DNA of 64,000 nucleotides from Bacteroidia bacterium (GCA_025059535.1 JANXCX010000011.1:124001-188000); one strand, 5' to 3'. Shown: positions 1-8,272, counted from the first letter of the stretch. A program made the numbers and translations. The notes: a model not told the origin generated them from the letters alone.

Positions 1-340
1 GCTGGAGGGCGCTGGCGTAGCCTAAGGCTAGCCAGAGCTCGTTTGGGGCTTCCTTGTAGGCCTTTTCGGCATGGGTGAGCATGCGCAAATAATCCCCCTG
101 CACGTAGGCTATCCGCGCTAAGTAGTGGTGGATGCCAGCGCTATTCGGGCAGACCTCTGCCGCTTTGTAGAAGTATTCGGCGCTTTCTTCGTAGAGGCCC
201 TGGCTAAAAAGTACGACGGCTCGGGTGAAAGGGGCGGCGGCCGCTTGCCACCGAAAGGTATCTACCTTAGGCGTCCGGCTAGACCGTTTCTGAGCCCAAC
301 TAATTGTCAAAAGGCAAAGGCTAAGCGCTTTCCACCCCAT
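1..340 (-). CDS. TPR protein with signal peptide, 3' end cut by window edge
   Basis: Minus-strand frame starting at the ATG at 340 and still open at base 1 (113 residues visible). The N-terminus is a short signal peptide (MGWKALSLCLLTISWA, then Gln), followed by a basic linker and helix pairs with TPR spacing (YEESAEYFYKAAEVCPNSAG at about residues 55-75, then a second repeat around AEKAYKEAPNE). It overlaps the 3' end of the nucleotidyltransferase gene by 20 bp, so it is probably translated from the same mRNA. An exported or periplasmic TPR scaffold is the likely role; partner and pathway are unknown. Confidence 0.75.
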   Translation of the reverse strand, partial: MGWKALSLCLLTISWAQKRSSRTPKVDTFRWQAAAAPFTRAVVLFSQGLYEESAEYFYKAAEVCPNSAGIHHYLARIAYVQGDYLRMLTHAEKAYKEAPNELWLALGYASALQ

Positions 341-1322
341 AGCGGCTATAATCCCCTAAGTCTATTTCGCCCACTGCCTGACGACAGCAGGCATGAGCCC
401 CAATCAGGGAATTATGAAGGACCGAAGCCTCTACTACGGCGCCAGTGCGGCAGAGCGTGTGCGAAAGGATACTCCGATAAACCCTTGCCCCCGCTTCAAT
501 GGCTACATAGGGGCCTATAACGCTGGCTTCTACTTCGGCGCCGGGAGCTATCCATACAGGTGGAAGAATGTGCGCCGAGGGCGGCGGCGAAGGCAGGGAA
601 GTACCCCCCCGCTCCAGAAGGCGCGCCTGCGCTTGCAAAATAAGGAGGCGACTGCCACAATCCAGCCATTCCTCCACAGGAAGCGCTTGCAAACGCCTGC
701 CTTCTTCGCAAAGCCGTTGCAGAGCATCCGTAAGCTGATACTCCCCTTTGACCCGAATATCGCGCTCAAAAAGATACTCTATGGCTGGCACGAGCCACTC
801 CGCCTGCCGCAAGAAGTAAACCCCAATAATCGCCAGATTAGAAGGCGGATTAGGCGGTTTCTCTACCAGGCGGCCTATGTAGCCGTCGGGCGAAAGTTCT
901 ACTACCCCATAGCTGCGCGGATCCGCCACTTCCTTTACCCAAAGCGCCCCATCAGCCTCTGGCCTAATATGGGCCGATGAAGTAAAAATGGTATCTGCAA
1001 AAAGAATTACGCAGGGGCCCTGCAGGTAATCCCGTGCCTGGTAGAGCGCATGCGCCGTCCCCAAGGGCACCGATTGGGTACAAAAAATCGCCTGACTCCC
1101 CCAGCGCTGGGCTAGCCTTTCCAAGAAGGCCCGATGATCGGCGCTTAGCTCACGCACTATAAACACCATGGCTTCTACGGGCTGGGCAAGCGCCCGACCC
1201 ACCTCTTCCACAAGCCATTCCACCACAGGCTTACCTAAAAGCGGAAAAAGGGGCTTAGGGGTGGTAAAGGTATGCGGCCGCAGCCGCTTCCCCTCCCCTG
1301 CCATCGGAATTATCAAACGCAT
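321..1322 (-). CDS. Sugar-1-phosphate nucleotidyltransferase (NTP_transferase + left-handed beta helix)
   Basis: Predicted to join an NTP and a sugar-1-phosphate to make an NDP-sugar. The N-terminal signature GEGKRLRPHTFTTPKPL (residues 9-25) is the nucleotide-binding loop of the RmlA/GalU/GlmU superfamily. A region of isoleucine/glycine hexapeptide-like repeats at about 245-325 suggests a left-handed beta helix as in two-domain pyrophosphorylases. Length 333 aa. Substrate (dTDP-, UDP- or GDP-sugar) cannot be read from sequence. It lies 15 bp downstream of plsY but has its own TAATTTTG element; neighbours with envelope roles suggest polysaccharide precursor supply. Confidence 0.85.
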   Translation of the reverse strand: MRLIIPMAGEGKRLRPHTFTTPKPLFPLLGKPVVEWLVEEVGRALAQPVEAMVFIVRELSADHRAFLERLAQRWGSQAIFCTQSVPLGTAHALYQARDYLQGPCVILFADTIFTSSAHIRPEADGALWVKEVADPRSYGVVELSPDGYIGRLVEKPPNPPSNLAIIGVYFLRQAEWLVPAIEYLFERDIRVKGEYQLTDALQRLCEEGRRLQALPVEEWLDCGSRLLILQAQARLLERGGTSLPSPPPSAHILPPVWIAPGAEVEASVIGPYVAIEAGARVYRSILSHTLCRTGAVVEASVLHNSLIGAHACCRQAVGEIDLGDYSRYGVESA

Positions 1323-1332
1323 GGCCGTCTTT

Positions 1333-1340
1333 CAAAATTA
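1333..1340 (-). promoter_or_regulatory. -7 element TAATTTTG for the nucleotidyltransferase
   Basis: Exact TAnnTTTG match, 10 nt before the ATG at 1322. Its first three bases are the TAA stop codon of plsY (1338-1340). Confidence 0.55.
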
Positions 1341-1931
1341 AGAGCTTTTTTGCCCTATGCGCGGTTCTTTACCCGCTAAAAGGCGCGCTAGGTTTTGGCG
1401 ATGGGTATATAGTACGAGTCCAAGCCAGAGCCCCCCAGCCAGATAGCCTATAGGGCCGCCTTCCCCCACTACACCATGCCATAGGAGAAAGCTAGCCACG
1501 CCAGCAAGCGAGCTAACAGACACAATCCAACTTAGGGAAAGAAAGATCAGAAAAGTACCCGTAGCCGCCAGCGCGCTTAGCGGCTCAATGAGGAGCATTC
1601 CGCCGAGAAGCGTATTGATACCTTTACCGCCCCGAAAGCCCGCCCATATGGGATAGATATGGCCAAGTACCGCCGCCGTAGCTACTGCATAAAGGCCTGC
1701 TTCGGGCACCGCCCGCAGCTTAGCCAGCCCCACTGACACTAAGGCCTTCCCTATATCTACAACCTGCACAAGCACCCCAGCCCAAAATCCCAATACCCGA
1801 TAAACATTCGTGCTACCAATATTTCCGCTGCCGACTTTTCGGATATCCACGCCGTAAGCACGCGCCAGCCATAGCCCAGGCGTAAGCGAGCCCAGCAGAT
1901 ACGCCAGGCTAATCCATAGCGCTACTTCCAT
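1338..1931 (-). CDS. plsY: Glycerol-3-phosphate acyltransferase PlsY
   Basis: Integral membrane acyltransferase that uses acyl-phosphate to acylate glycerol-3-phosphate, the first step of phospholipid synthesis. Family motifs are present: SGNIGSTNVYRVLG near residues 35-48 and GFRGGKGINT near 98-107, within five or so hydrophobic segments. The 197-aa length is normal. The start overlaps the preceding outer-membrane protein gene by 10 bp, indicating coupled translation. PlsX, which makes the acyl-phosphate, is not in this window. Confidence 0.93.
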   Translation of the reverse strand: MEVALWISLAYLLGSLTPGLWLARAYGVDIRKVGSGNIGSTNVYRVLGFWAGVLVQVVDIGKALVSVGLAKLRAVPEAGLYAVATAAVLGHIYPIWAGFRGGKGINTLLGGMLLIEPLSALAATGTFLIFLSLSWIVSVSSLAGVASFLLWHGVVGEGGPIGYLAGGLWLGLVLYTHRQNLARLLAGKEPRIGQKSS

Positions 1932-2632
1932 GCGTTGCCAATATAAAAAGCCAGGTAGCCTGAGAGCCAGAAGCGGCGTTTGGGTTTGTCGTGAAGAGTC
2001 TGGATAGGCTGAACAAACCCTTGGGCCCGAAGGCCCAGCGCTAAGCTGCGCACGAGAGCCGGACTGCGCCCCATATCTATAAGAGCCCCCACTTGAACTA
2101 AACCGCCTGGCACCCCTCGCAACTTATCAAAGCCTAAATAAAAGTCTGCCTCCCCTACAATGTCGTAGTAAGTGTGTTGGCCATGCTTGTAGGTATCTAT
2201 CTGAATAATCGCCTGGGTGGACGAGATGGGAACGGCAATTTCAATAAAGTAGGGCTTAAGCAAGGCTAAGGCAGGTCCTGCCCCTAACTGAAGACTGACT
2301 TGAAGGGGCGTATTAGGGGTGCGGGGCGCCACGATATACTGCCACCCATATACCAGTTCCAAAAGATAAGCGTAGTAGAGCTTGCCAAAGACATAATCCT
2401 TTCCCCCTTGGTCCCGATAGGCCGAGCGGGTGCGTATCTCATACTTCGTACGATAGGAGCTGAAGTCGCCCATCCAGAAGGAACCCCTCTGGGGATCCGA
2501 CCAGTTTTGCACTAGTACACCTAAGCCCCAGCCAAAAGAATGAAGAAAAGGGGAAGCCGCTACGCTGTGAGTGTAGGGCTCTATCGGTTGCCCCCATACC
2601 CACACACTACATAGCAGCCAGTACCTCCACAT
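1922..2632 (-). CDS. Predicted small outer-membrane beta-barrel protein, family not recognised
   Basis: 236 aa. A 14-residue signal peptide (MWRYWLLCSVWVWG) is followed by Gln. The rest alternates polar and aromatic/hydrophobic residues in short strands separated by Gly/Pro/Asn turns and ends in a strand-like stretch (SGYLAFYIGNAWK), which suits an 8-12-strand barrel. It overlaps the FKBP gene end by 26 bp and plsY by 10 bp, so it belongs to the same operon. I do not recognise the family and assign no function. Confidence 0.7.
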   Translation of the reverse strand: MWRYWLLCSVWVWGQPIEPYTHSVAASPFLHSFGWGLGVLVQNWSDPQRGSFWMGDFSSYRTKYEIRTRSAYRDQGGKDYVFGKLYYAYLLELVYGWQYIVAPRTPNTPLQVSLQLGAGPALALLKPYFIEIAVPISSTQAIIQIDTYKHGQHTYYDIVGEADFYLGFDKLRGVPGGLVQVGALIDMGRSPALVRSLALGLRAQGFVQPIQTLHDKPKRRFWLSGYLAFYIGNAWK

Positions 2633-3161
2633 AGAAGATCAGCGTAGCATTAGGTGGAATAGGGCCATACGCCTGGTTTCCATAGCCCAGCTCAGGGGGC
2701 ACAATAAGCACGGCCTGAGAACCTACCGGCAACTGAGCTATCCCCTCCTCCCACCCCGCAATCACCTGCCCGCGCCCGAGCCAGAAACTAAAAGGCTGCC
2801 CCCTCTCATAAGAACTATCAAATACCTTCCCATTTGGCAGAAGCCCATGATAATGGACGGTTACCTGTTGGCCCGCTCGGGGCAGATTCCCTTCCCCTCG
2901 CCGATGTATATATATCTTCAAGCCCGAGGAAAGTACCTGGAGTTTAGTAGAGTCAATGGGATAGGGCACAAATTTCTGGGGCAAGGGCGTAGCGGGAGGG
3001 GCTGTTTGCAGAGCTCTACCCTTTTCGCCTGAGAGTGGAAGGGGCTTAGGTGAGTCAAGGTTTTGAGGGCTTAGGTGCCTATCTCCTGAGCTTTCACTGG
3101 AGCTGGTGCAGCGCCAGCCGCTCCAAAAAAGCCCTATAATCAGCCAGTAAGCGTGACGCAT
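2607..3161 (-). CDS. FKBP-type peptidyl-prolyl isomerase, probable lipoprotein
   Basis: Catalyses cis-trans isomerisation at proline bonds, probably in the periplasm on exported proteins. The N-terminus (MRHAYWLIIGLFWSGWRC) looks like a lipoprotein signal with Cys18 as the acylated residue, followed by a Ser/Pro-rich linker to about residue 75. The FKBP domain fills about 78-184 and shows VTVHYHGLLPNGKVFDSS, then FWLGRGQVIAGWEEG and PPELGYG, the usual pocket motifs. The start overlaps the end of the upstream DHH gene by 68 bp. FKBP-type isomerases are known partners of the SprA translocon in Flavobacterium, but this gene is not next to sprA. Confidence 0.88.
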   Translation of the reverse strand: MRHAYWLIIGLFWSGWRCTSSSESSGDRHLSPQNLDSPKPLPLSGEKGRALQTAPPATPLPQKFVPYPIDSTKLQVLSSGLKIYIHRRGEGNLPRAGQQVTVHYHGLLPNGKVFDSSYERGQPFSFWLGRGQVIAGWEEGIAQLPVGSQAVLIVPPELGYGNQAYGPIPPNATLIFYVEVLAAM

Positions 3162-4134
3162 ATACCTCTTGAAGGAGTTGCTTAGTGAAATTTAGGCTTT
3201 CTTCCAGCGAGCGGTAGAGCGTAGCGCCGGCGGCGTTGCGATGCCCGCCACCCTTATCAAAATGCTGGGCTACCTCATGGCAGGGAAAGTCCCCTACACT
3301 GCGTAGGCTTATGCGGGTCGCCTCGGGGTATTCTTTGAGTACTACAGCAAGCAGCACGCCCTCCAGCGCCAAAATCTGATTGGGAAGCGTCTCTACCTCT
3401 TCCCAATCCGCCCCAAAACGCTCCAACTCCCTAGCAGGAATAGGCAGAAGAAGCACGGGTAAATCGTCCAACTTTTGGAGATAATTCTGGATGAGGTGAG
3501 CCTGTAGGTGAAGGGTAGAAAGCTTTTTGCGCTGGAAAATATAGTGATGCACAGCTTCAAGGGGGAAAGGGGGCTGAATAAGCTCGGCCGCAACTTGAAG
3601 GGTTCGGGGCGTAACGCTGCGAAACCGAAATCCACCTGTATCTGTGATAAGCCCCGTATAAAGCGCCAGCCGTGCAGGCATGGCTAGTGGCCGAAACGGC
3701 TCCAGAATCGTCTCATAAAGCAGCTCACAGGTAGCGGCTGCCGCCGGCTCCCAAAAATTCCACTGCGCCGCCAAAGGCAGACTATCGGCATGATGATCCA
3801 CCCAAATCAGGCGAGCGGGATCTATAAGGGCCTGTAGTGCCTCATCAATCCTATCCCACTTTCCAAAATCCACACATATGAAAAGGTCAGCCTGCAGCGC
3901 AGCGGCTGTAAGGGTTTCCTTAGCCTCCTCTGACCATACGGCGATAGCTTCCCAGCCGGGCAAAAACCGCAAATACTGCGGCACAGGATCCGGGAGTACG
4001 GCTAAGACTTCCTTGCCTTGGGCCCTCAAAGTGTGGTAAATCCCCAGAAGGGCCCCCACGGCATCGCCATCGGGCCGCGGATGGCTTAGGCAAAAAAGCC
4101 GCTTGGCTTGAAGCAGGGCCTCTCTCCACTCCAA
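3094..4134 (-). CDS. nrnA: DHH-family phosphoesterase (NrnA-like oligoribonuclease/pAp phosphatase)
   Basis: Predicted to degrade nanoRNA and/or dephosphorylate 3'-phosphoadenosine 5'-phosphate. Motifs in order: SHPRPDGDAVGALLG near the N-terminus, FICVDFG, the DHH motif in WVDHHADS, GLITDTGGFRF, and the DHHA1 signature GGGHRNAAGA near the C-terminus. The frame is open up to 4266, but that would overlap the divergent glycosyltransferase. I chose the TTG at 4134 because it gives the usual 15-20 residues before the first motif and lies 7 nt after TATCTTCG; TTG at 4155 or 4167 is also possible. First gene of the leftward operon to plsY. Confidence 0.82.
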   Translation of the reverse strand: MEWREALLQAKRLFCLSHPRPDGDAVGALLGIYHTLRAQGKEVLAVLPDPVPQYLRFLPGWEAIAVWSEEAKETLTAAALQADLFICVDFGKWDRIDEALQALIDPARLIWVDHHADSLPLAAQWNFWEPAAAATCELLYETILEPFRPLAMPARLALYTGLITDTGGFRFRSVTPRTLQVAAELIQPPFPLEAVHHYIFQRKKLSTLHLQAHLIQNYLQKLDDLPVLLLPIPARELERFGADWEEVETLPNQILALEGVLLAVVLKEYPEATRISLRSVGDFPCHEVAQHFDKGGGHRNAAGATLYRSLEESLNFTKQLLQEVYASRLLADYRAFLERLALHQLQ

Positions 4135-4141
4135 CTTACTA

Positions 4142-4149
4142 CGAAGATA
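4142..4149 (-). promoter_or_regulatory. Possible -7 element TATCTTCG for nrnA
   Basis: One mismatch to TAnnTTTG (TTCG), 7 nt before the TTG start at 4134. The same TTCG variant recurs before two other genes. Confidence 0.35.
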
Positions 4150-4173
4150 ACCCAAAAACCGCCTCAAAAGGCA

Positions 4174-4181
4174 GAATTTTG
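4174..4181 (+). promoter_or_regulatory. Possible -7 element GAATTTTG for the glycosyltransferase
   Basis: One mismatch to TAnnTTTG, 5 nt before the GTG at 4187. Divergent from the nrnA element, with 24 bp between the two boxes. Confidence 0.4.
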
Positions 4182-4186
4182 CCCCA

Positions 4187-5200
4187 GTGGCGCCCGTATA
4201 TGCGGCCATCTTAGCCCATGGGGGAAAAAAATGGCTGGAGCAATTCCTACCCACCGTGCTGGCCACCGACTACCCCAATCTCACCGTCTGGGTAATAGAT
4301 AATGCCAGTAAGCCGCCCTTATACGCCTGGCTAAGGGATACCTTCCCAACCGTAAAAGCTCTACGGTACGAGGAGAATTTAGGCTATGCGGGGGGCTACC
4401 AGCGATTTTTTGAGGAGCATGGCCACGACGTGCCCTACTTAGCCCTACTAAATAGTGATGTAGAGGTACCGCCCACTTGGCTTTCGCCCCTCATAAGGCG
4501 CTTGGAAAAGTGCCCTCAGGTAGCCGCCGTTCAGCCGCGCATACGCGCCTGGCAGGCCCGCACCGAATTTGAATACGCGGGGGCAGCGGGGGGGTTCCTA
4601 GATCCTTGGGGCTACCCTACCTGCCGCGGCCGCGGCGAAAAGGACGAGAATCAATACGCTGAGCCGTCGCGTATCTTCTGGGCTAGCGGCGCGGCTTTTG
4701 TCCTGCGCACCCAAGCCGTGCTGGATTCCCTCCAAGGCCTACTCTTCAAGCCCTACTACTTCATGCACATGGAAGAGATAGACCTCTGCTGGCGACTCCA
4801 ACGGGCCGGCTGGCAAATCGCCTACGAGCCGGCCAGCATTGTCTACCACGTCGGAGGTGGGTCCCTTACCTACACCGACACTCAGAAAACCTACTATAAC
4901 TTTCGCAATAGCCTTTTTTTGTTGTGGGAAAACCTAAGTGGTTTGGAACGCTATCGGCGTGTAGGGTGGCGACTGCTTCTGGATGCCCCAGCGGCCTTTT
5001 ATTTCCTTCTCCGCTATGGCCCAGCCCATGTCGGGGCCATTGCTCGTGCGCATTGGACGTTTTTCAGGTATGTGGCAGCCCGTCGGTTGAATTCCCCTAA
5101 GTGCCTACCTTATAAGCCTTTGCGTCAGCTGAATGGCGTACTTTCCAGACCTCTTTTATGGGGTGCGGCGAAGCCCCCTCACCTTCCCCTTAGCTGCTAG
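4187..5200 (+). CDS. Family 2 glycosyltransferase (rhamnosyltransferase-like)
   Basis: Transfers a sugar from an NDP-sugar in polysaccharide or glycan assembly; donor and acceptor are unknown. The N-terminal GT-A domain has VIDNAS near residue 36, a nucleotide-binding LNSDVEVP (DxD-type) near 89, and the GT2 motif MHMEEIDLCWRLQRAGW near 197. Length 337 aa with no clear membrane span, so it probably acts at the inner face of the membrane. Start is GTG, 5 nt after a near-consensus -7 box. It ends in a 4-bp CTAG shared with the convergent MBL nuclease gene. Confidence 0.85.
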   Translation: MAPVYAAILAHGGKKWLEQFLPTVLATDYPNLTVWVIDNASKPPLYAWLRDTFPTVKALRYEENLGYAGGYQRFFEEHGHDVPYLALLNSDVEVPPTWLSPLIRRLEKCPQVAAVQPRIRAWQARTEFEYAGAAGGFLDPWGYPTCRGRGEKDENQYAEPSRIFWASGAAFVLRTQAVLDSLQGLLFKPYYFMHMEEIDLCWRLQRAGWQIAYEPASIVYHVGGGSLTYTDTQKTYYNFRNSLFLLWENLSGLERYRRVGWRLLLDAPAAFYFLLRYGPAHVGAIARAHWTFFRYVAARRLNSPKCLPYKPLRQLNGVLSRPLLWGAAKPPHLPLSC

Positions 5201-6204
5201 GCTTCGCCCTCATACCGGCTGCACCAGGCATAGGCCGCATACCCCTGCCGGCGCAGGTAATCCGCCATAGCCTCGGTATAGCCATGGGTAAAGATAACCC
5301 GCTCAGGCTGCACTTCCTTAACCGTTTGGAGGATCTGGTAAAAATCGGCATGGTCGGAGAGGGCGAATCCTCTGTCAAGGGCCTTTTGGCGGCGGCGCCC
5401 CCGTACCGCCATCCACCCCGAGGCCTGCGCCTCCTCATAGGGCTCTAGCCGACTGAGCCACTTGGCCTTCTGAGCCGCAGGCGGAAGGATACAAAGAGCT
5501 CCCTGTAGGTGAGGTAGCGCTTCCGGTACGAGAACCTGCCACTTTCCCAACTTAACCCCCGCCTGCTCGTACAGGTAATTTATCGCAGCGATGCTCTTAT
5601 GCACATACCGAGGGCCGACTTCAGGGAGCAGGGCTAGAATCCTTTGAGCCTTTCCCAAGGTATAGGCGTAGAGTAGCGCATTTTTGCCTTCTTTTCGGCA
5701 GCTTTCCCACCAGGCTACTATTTCAGCCATCACTTCGGCTGGGGCACTCCACTGATAAATCGGCAGGCCGAAGGTGCTTTCGGAAATGAGTCCATGGGCC
5801 CTAATCGGCTCAAAAGGCACCGTAGTAGGATCGGCTCCTCGCTTGTAATCACCTGTGAAAACCCACACCTCGCCGCGGTATTCCAGGCGCACTTGGGCTG
5901 AGCCCCGAATATGGCCTGCCGGATGCAAGCTAAGCCGCAGGCCGTTTTGGTTGAGCGTCTCACCCCAAGCCAGCGTCTGCAGGCGGATATTTCCCAGCCG
6001 ATGCCGCAAAAGGGGCGCATTCTCTGCGGCGCATAAGTAGGCTTCGCTACCCCGCCGAGCGTGGTCGCTATGGGCATGGGTAATCACGGCCCGCGCAACA
6101 GGCGCCCAAGGATCCAGGTAAAAATCCCCAGGCACGCAATACAAGCCAGCCGGCCGAAGTTCAAGCCACGCCGGTAGGCCAGAGGTCTCGGAAAGGGACG
6201 GCAT
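5197..6204 (-). CDS. Ligase-associated MBL-fold DNA exonuclease
   Basis: Metallo-beta-lactamase-fold nuclease. THAHSDHARRG (about residues 41-51) is the HxHxDH zinc site, PAGHIRGSAQ (about 95) supplies the next His, and GDYKRGADPT (about 117) supplies the bridging Asp; the C-terminal FALSDHADF and FTHGY match the beta-CASP part. The family is usually encoded with an ATP-dependent DNA ligase and Lhr-like helicase, which are absent here; instead it follows a photolyase and a Dph6-like gene. Length 335 aa. The start overlaps the upstream gene by 44 bp. Confidence 0.82.
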   Translation of the reverse strand: MPSLSETSGLPAWLELRPAGLYCVPGDFYLDPWAPVARAVITHAHSDHARRGSEAYLCAAENAPLLRHRLGNIRLQTLAWGETLNQNGLRLSLHPAGHIRGSAQVRLEYRGEVWVFTGDYKRGADPTTVPFEPIRAHGLISESTFGLPIYQWSAPAEVMAEIVAWWESCRKEGKNALLYAYTLGKAQRILALLPEVGPRYVHKSIAAINYLYEQAGVKLGKWQVLVPEALPHLQGALCILPPAAQKAKWLSRLEPYEEAQASGWMAVRGRRRQKALDRGFALSDHADFYQILQTVKEVQPERVIFTHGYTEAMADYLRRQGYAAYAWCSRYEGEA

Positions 6205-6805
6205 GGCGAAAAATGGGTGCTTGGTAGCAGAAGGTATGAAACTCGCCTCTTTCGCCGCAGGGATCTACCTTCGGTGGAAGCTGCCGCAGCCAGCTCTGAT
6301 TGTAGGGTCGGCCCGGTAGAAAATCGGGAAAAAACTGCGGGTCAGCCCAGCATACTACGGCCCGAAAGCCGCGCCGCAGAAGCCTATGCGCCAAAATTTT
6401 AGACCGAGCAGGCCAGCCAATCCAGGCGGGAAAGAGCGGCACAAGCCCACTGCGCCTCACCAGCGCTGTTCTATAGGCTCGGAGGTCTGCCAGATAAAGA
6501 TCCCCAAAAGCCACATACCCAAAACTCGCCTGAGAAAGCCCCTGTAAGATCTCCCCAATAACCGCTTCGTAGAGCGCGTTCGGGCAGGGGAAGGGCAGGG
6601 ACACAAGGTGAAGGGGCAAGCCAGCCGCTTCAGCCTGCCGCTGCGCCAGGTTCACCGGCACATTATGAAAGGGAATAATCCCATCAGGCCGATGGGTGGT
6701 CAGAAGAAGCTCTACGGGCCAACCGGCCTTGCGCAGGCGGTAAAGGGCCCACGCACTATCCTTGCCCGTGCTCCAGAAAAGTACGACCTTACTCTTCCTC
6801 TTCAT
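6161..6805 (-). CDS. Dph6-like ATP pyrophosphatase (adenine nucleotide alpha-hydrolase fold)
   Basis: 214 aa. A PP-loop FWSTGKDSAWAL near residues 10-21 (the more common form is SGGKDS) and the family motif DPCGERGEFHTF near 181-192 place it with the diphthine-ammonia ligase-like N-type ATP pyrophosphatases. Archaeal and eukaryotic members amidate diphthine on EF-2; bacteria lack diphthamide, so the substrate here is unknown and the name should not be transferred. It overlaps the photolyase end by 17 bp and the MBL gene start by 44 bp, so the three form one operon. Confidence 0.75.
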   Translation of the reverse strand: MKRKSKVVLFWSTGKDSAWALYRLRKAGWPVELLLTTHRPDGIIPFHNVPVNLAQRQAEAAGLPLHLVSLPFPCPNALYEAVIGEILQGLSQASFGYVAFGDLYLADLRAYRTALVRRSGLVPLFPAWIGWPARSKILAHRLLRRGFRAVVCWADPQFFPDFLPGRPYNQSWLRQLPPKVDPCGERGEFHTFCYQAPIFRHAVPFRDLWPTGVA

Positions 6806-8267
6806 CAGCGGCTAGCAGCTTAAGGAGGGCATTCCCCTGCGGTGCGCCTTTGATGGCTCGCCAATAGGTATCCTTGGCGTAGGCCAAACTCTTCGGCCAA
6901 TCCACAATAGGCTGCGGATAGCCTAAAGTAGCCCGAAGGCCTGGCTCGGGCATGTAGATTTGAGGCGCACGCAGGGAAGCTAGCTCTGCTACCCATTGGC
7001 GGATATAGGCCCCGGTAGAATCGTACAATTTCGCCTGGCGGACTGGATCAAACCAGCGAAAACCGCGGCCATCAGTCCCTACCCCCGCTTGATAGAGCCA
7101 ATTCCCCCAGTTACTATACACATCGTAATCTATCAGCTGGGCTTCAAAGTAGGCGGCGCCCCAACGCCAATCTAGGAAGAGATTTTTAGTGAAGAAGCTC
7201 GCTACGATTTGGCGGGCTCGGTTAGACATCCAGCCTGTAGTTTTGAGCTCACGCATGGCGGCATCTACGATAGGATAGCCGGTCTTTCCGTCTCGCCAGG
7301 CAAGGAAACGCTCTGGGTCTTTTTGCCAGGGCAGCTTAAGGCCGCGTAAGCCTGAGGCGGCGAAAAACTTTCGGCCCCAGCGGGCACTCAGCCAGCGGAA
7401 GTATTCCCGCCATAAAAGCTCAAAGAAAAGCCAATAGGTAGAGTCATTGGCCCCGCGTCGCCGTTCCGCCTCCCGAAGCCGCTGATACACCCAGCGCGGG
7501 GAGAGGCAGCCCACCGCCAGCCAAGGGGAAAAATGGCTACTGAAGGTTTTCCCCTGAAAGGCGTTTCGGGTCTGCTTGTAGGTAAAAACGGCCTCTTGGA
7601 AGTAGGTTTCTACCCACCGCTGACCAGCACGCTCCCCCCCTTGGAAAGGCTCCCTTAGAGGCGGAAGCTGGCGAAGGCGCTGGGTAAGCCACTCCTGCGT
7701 AGAAGGAAGCGGCGGAGGGCTCTTCGGCAGCGCAGGGGTTGGCAAAGGCGCAGGCACTTGCAGGGTTCGCTCCACAAGCAGGCGAAAGCGTGTGAAAAGC
7801 AGCGGCACGCTGCTAAGGGGGAAAGGAAGCTGGGTAGAGTCATAGAGGCTATTCGCTTCCACTAGCTTCAAGGCAACGCCTTGCCGATTTAGGGCCTGCC
7901 GCACAGCCTCCTCATAGGCTATTTCTTCTACGGCCCATTCTTTATGGGCGTATATGGCTTCCAACTGGTACTTCGCCGCCCAAGCAGGTAGCTCTACATC
8001 CGGCTCGCCTTCCAAGAGGTATAATGGGATGCGCTCAGCTAAGTCCAAAAGGGCCTCTAGCAGAAACCTCTCGCGCGCAGGACTTATGCGGCGCTCGGCG
8101 ATAAAGGCCGGTGGAGGATAGGAAAGACGACCCCAACTCACAGCCGGCGGCCCCCATACAAAGGCAAAAATTACCTCTTCCGCCCCCGCCTGCAAGGCCG
8201 CCTGAAGAGCAGGCTGATCATGCAGGCGAAGGTCATTGCGCAGCCATATACCTACACGTCGCACCAT
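6789..8267 (-). CDS. Cryptochrome/photolyase family protein, DASH type
   Basis: FAD-binding blue-light protein that repairs cyclobutane pyrimidine dimers. N-terminal alpha/beta domain (GIWLRNDLRLHDQPAL) for the antenna cofactor, then the FAD-binding helical domain with SHFSPWLAVGCLSPRWVY, ELLWREYFRW, TGYPIVDAAMREL, TGWMSNRARQIVASF and NWGNWLYQAGVGTD. The LFTRFRLLVE segment and the NWGNW...GVGTD region are typical of CRY-DASH. The chosen start (492 aa) is the ATG of MVRRVGIW; an upstream ATG would place coding across the -7 element. First gene of a leftward operon with the Dph6-like and MBL genes, divergent from gap. Confidence 0.9.
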   Translation of the reverse strand: MVRRVGIWLRNDLRLHDQPALQAALQAGAEEVIFAFVWGPPAVSWGRLSYPPPAFIAERRISPARERFLLEALLDLAERIPLYLLEGEPDVELPAWAAKYQLEAIYAHKEWAVEEIAYEEAVRQALNRQGVALKLVEANSLYDSTQLPFPLSSVPLLFTRFRLLVERTLQVPAPLPTPALPKSPPPLPSTQEWLTQRLRQLPPLREPFQGGERAGQRWVETYFQEAVFTYKQTRNAFQGKTFSSHFSPWLAVGCLSPRWVYQRLREAERRRGANDSTYWLFFELLWREYFRWLSARWGRKFFAASGLRGLKLPWQKDPERFLAWRDGKTGYPIVDAAMRELKTTGWMSNRARQIVASFFTKNLFLDWRWGAAYFEAQLIDYDVYSNWGNWLYQAGVGTDGRGFRWFDPVRQAKLYDSTGAYIRQWVAELASLRAPQIYMPEPGLRATLGYPQPIVDWPKSLAYAKDTYWRAIKGAPQGNALLKLLAADEEEE

Positions 8268-8272
8268 GTTAA

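Noticed and set aside
393-980. Long plus-strand frame inside the nucleotidyltransferase gene
   Set aside because: Antisense shadow of a well-supported enzyme; low-complexity basic translation with no motif. Similar shadows throughout sprA, gap, pgk, dnaJ and guaB were dropped for the same reason.
4135-4266. Extended nrnA start overlapping the divergent glycosyltransferase
   Set aside because: Would add about 44 residues not seen in the family and run across the opposing promoter.
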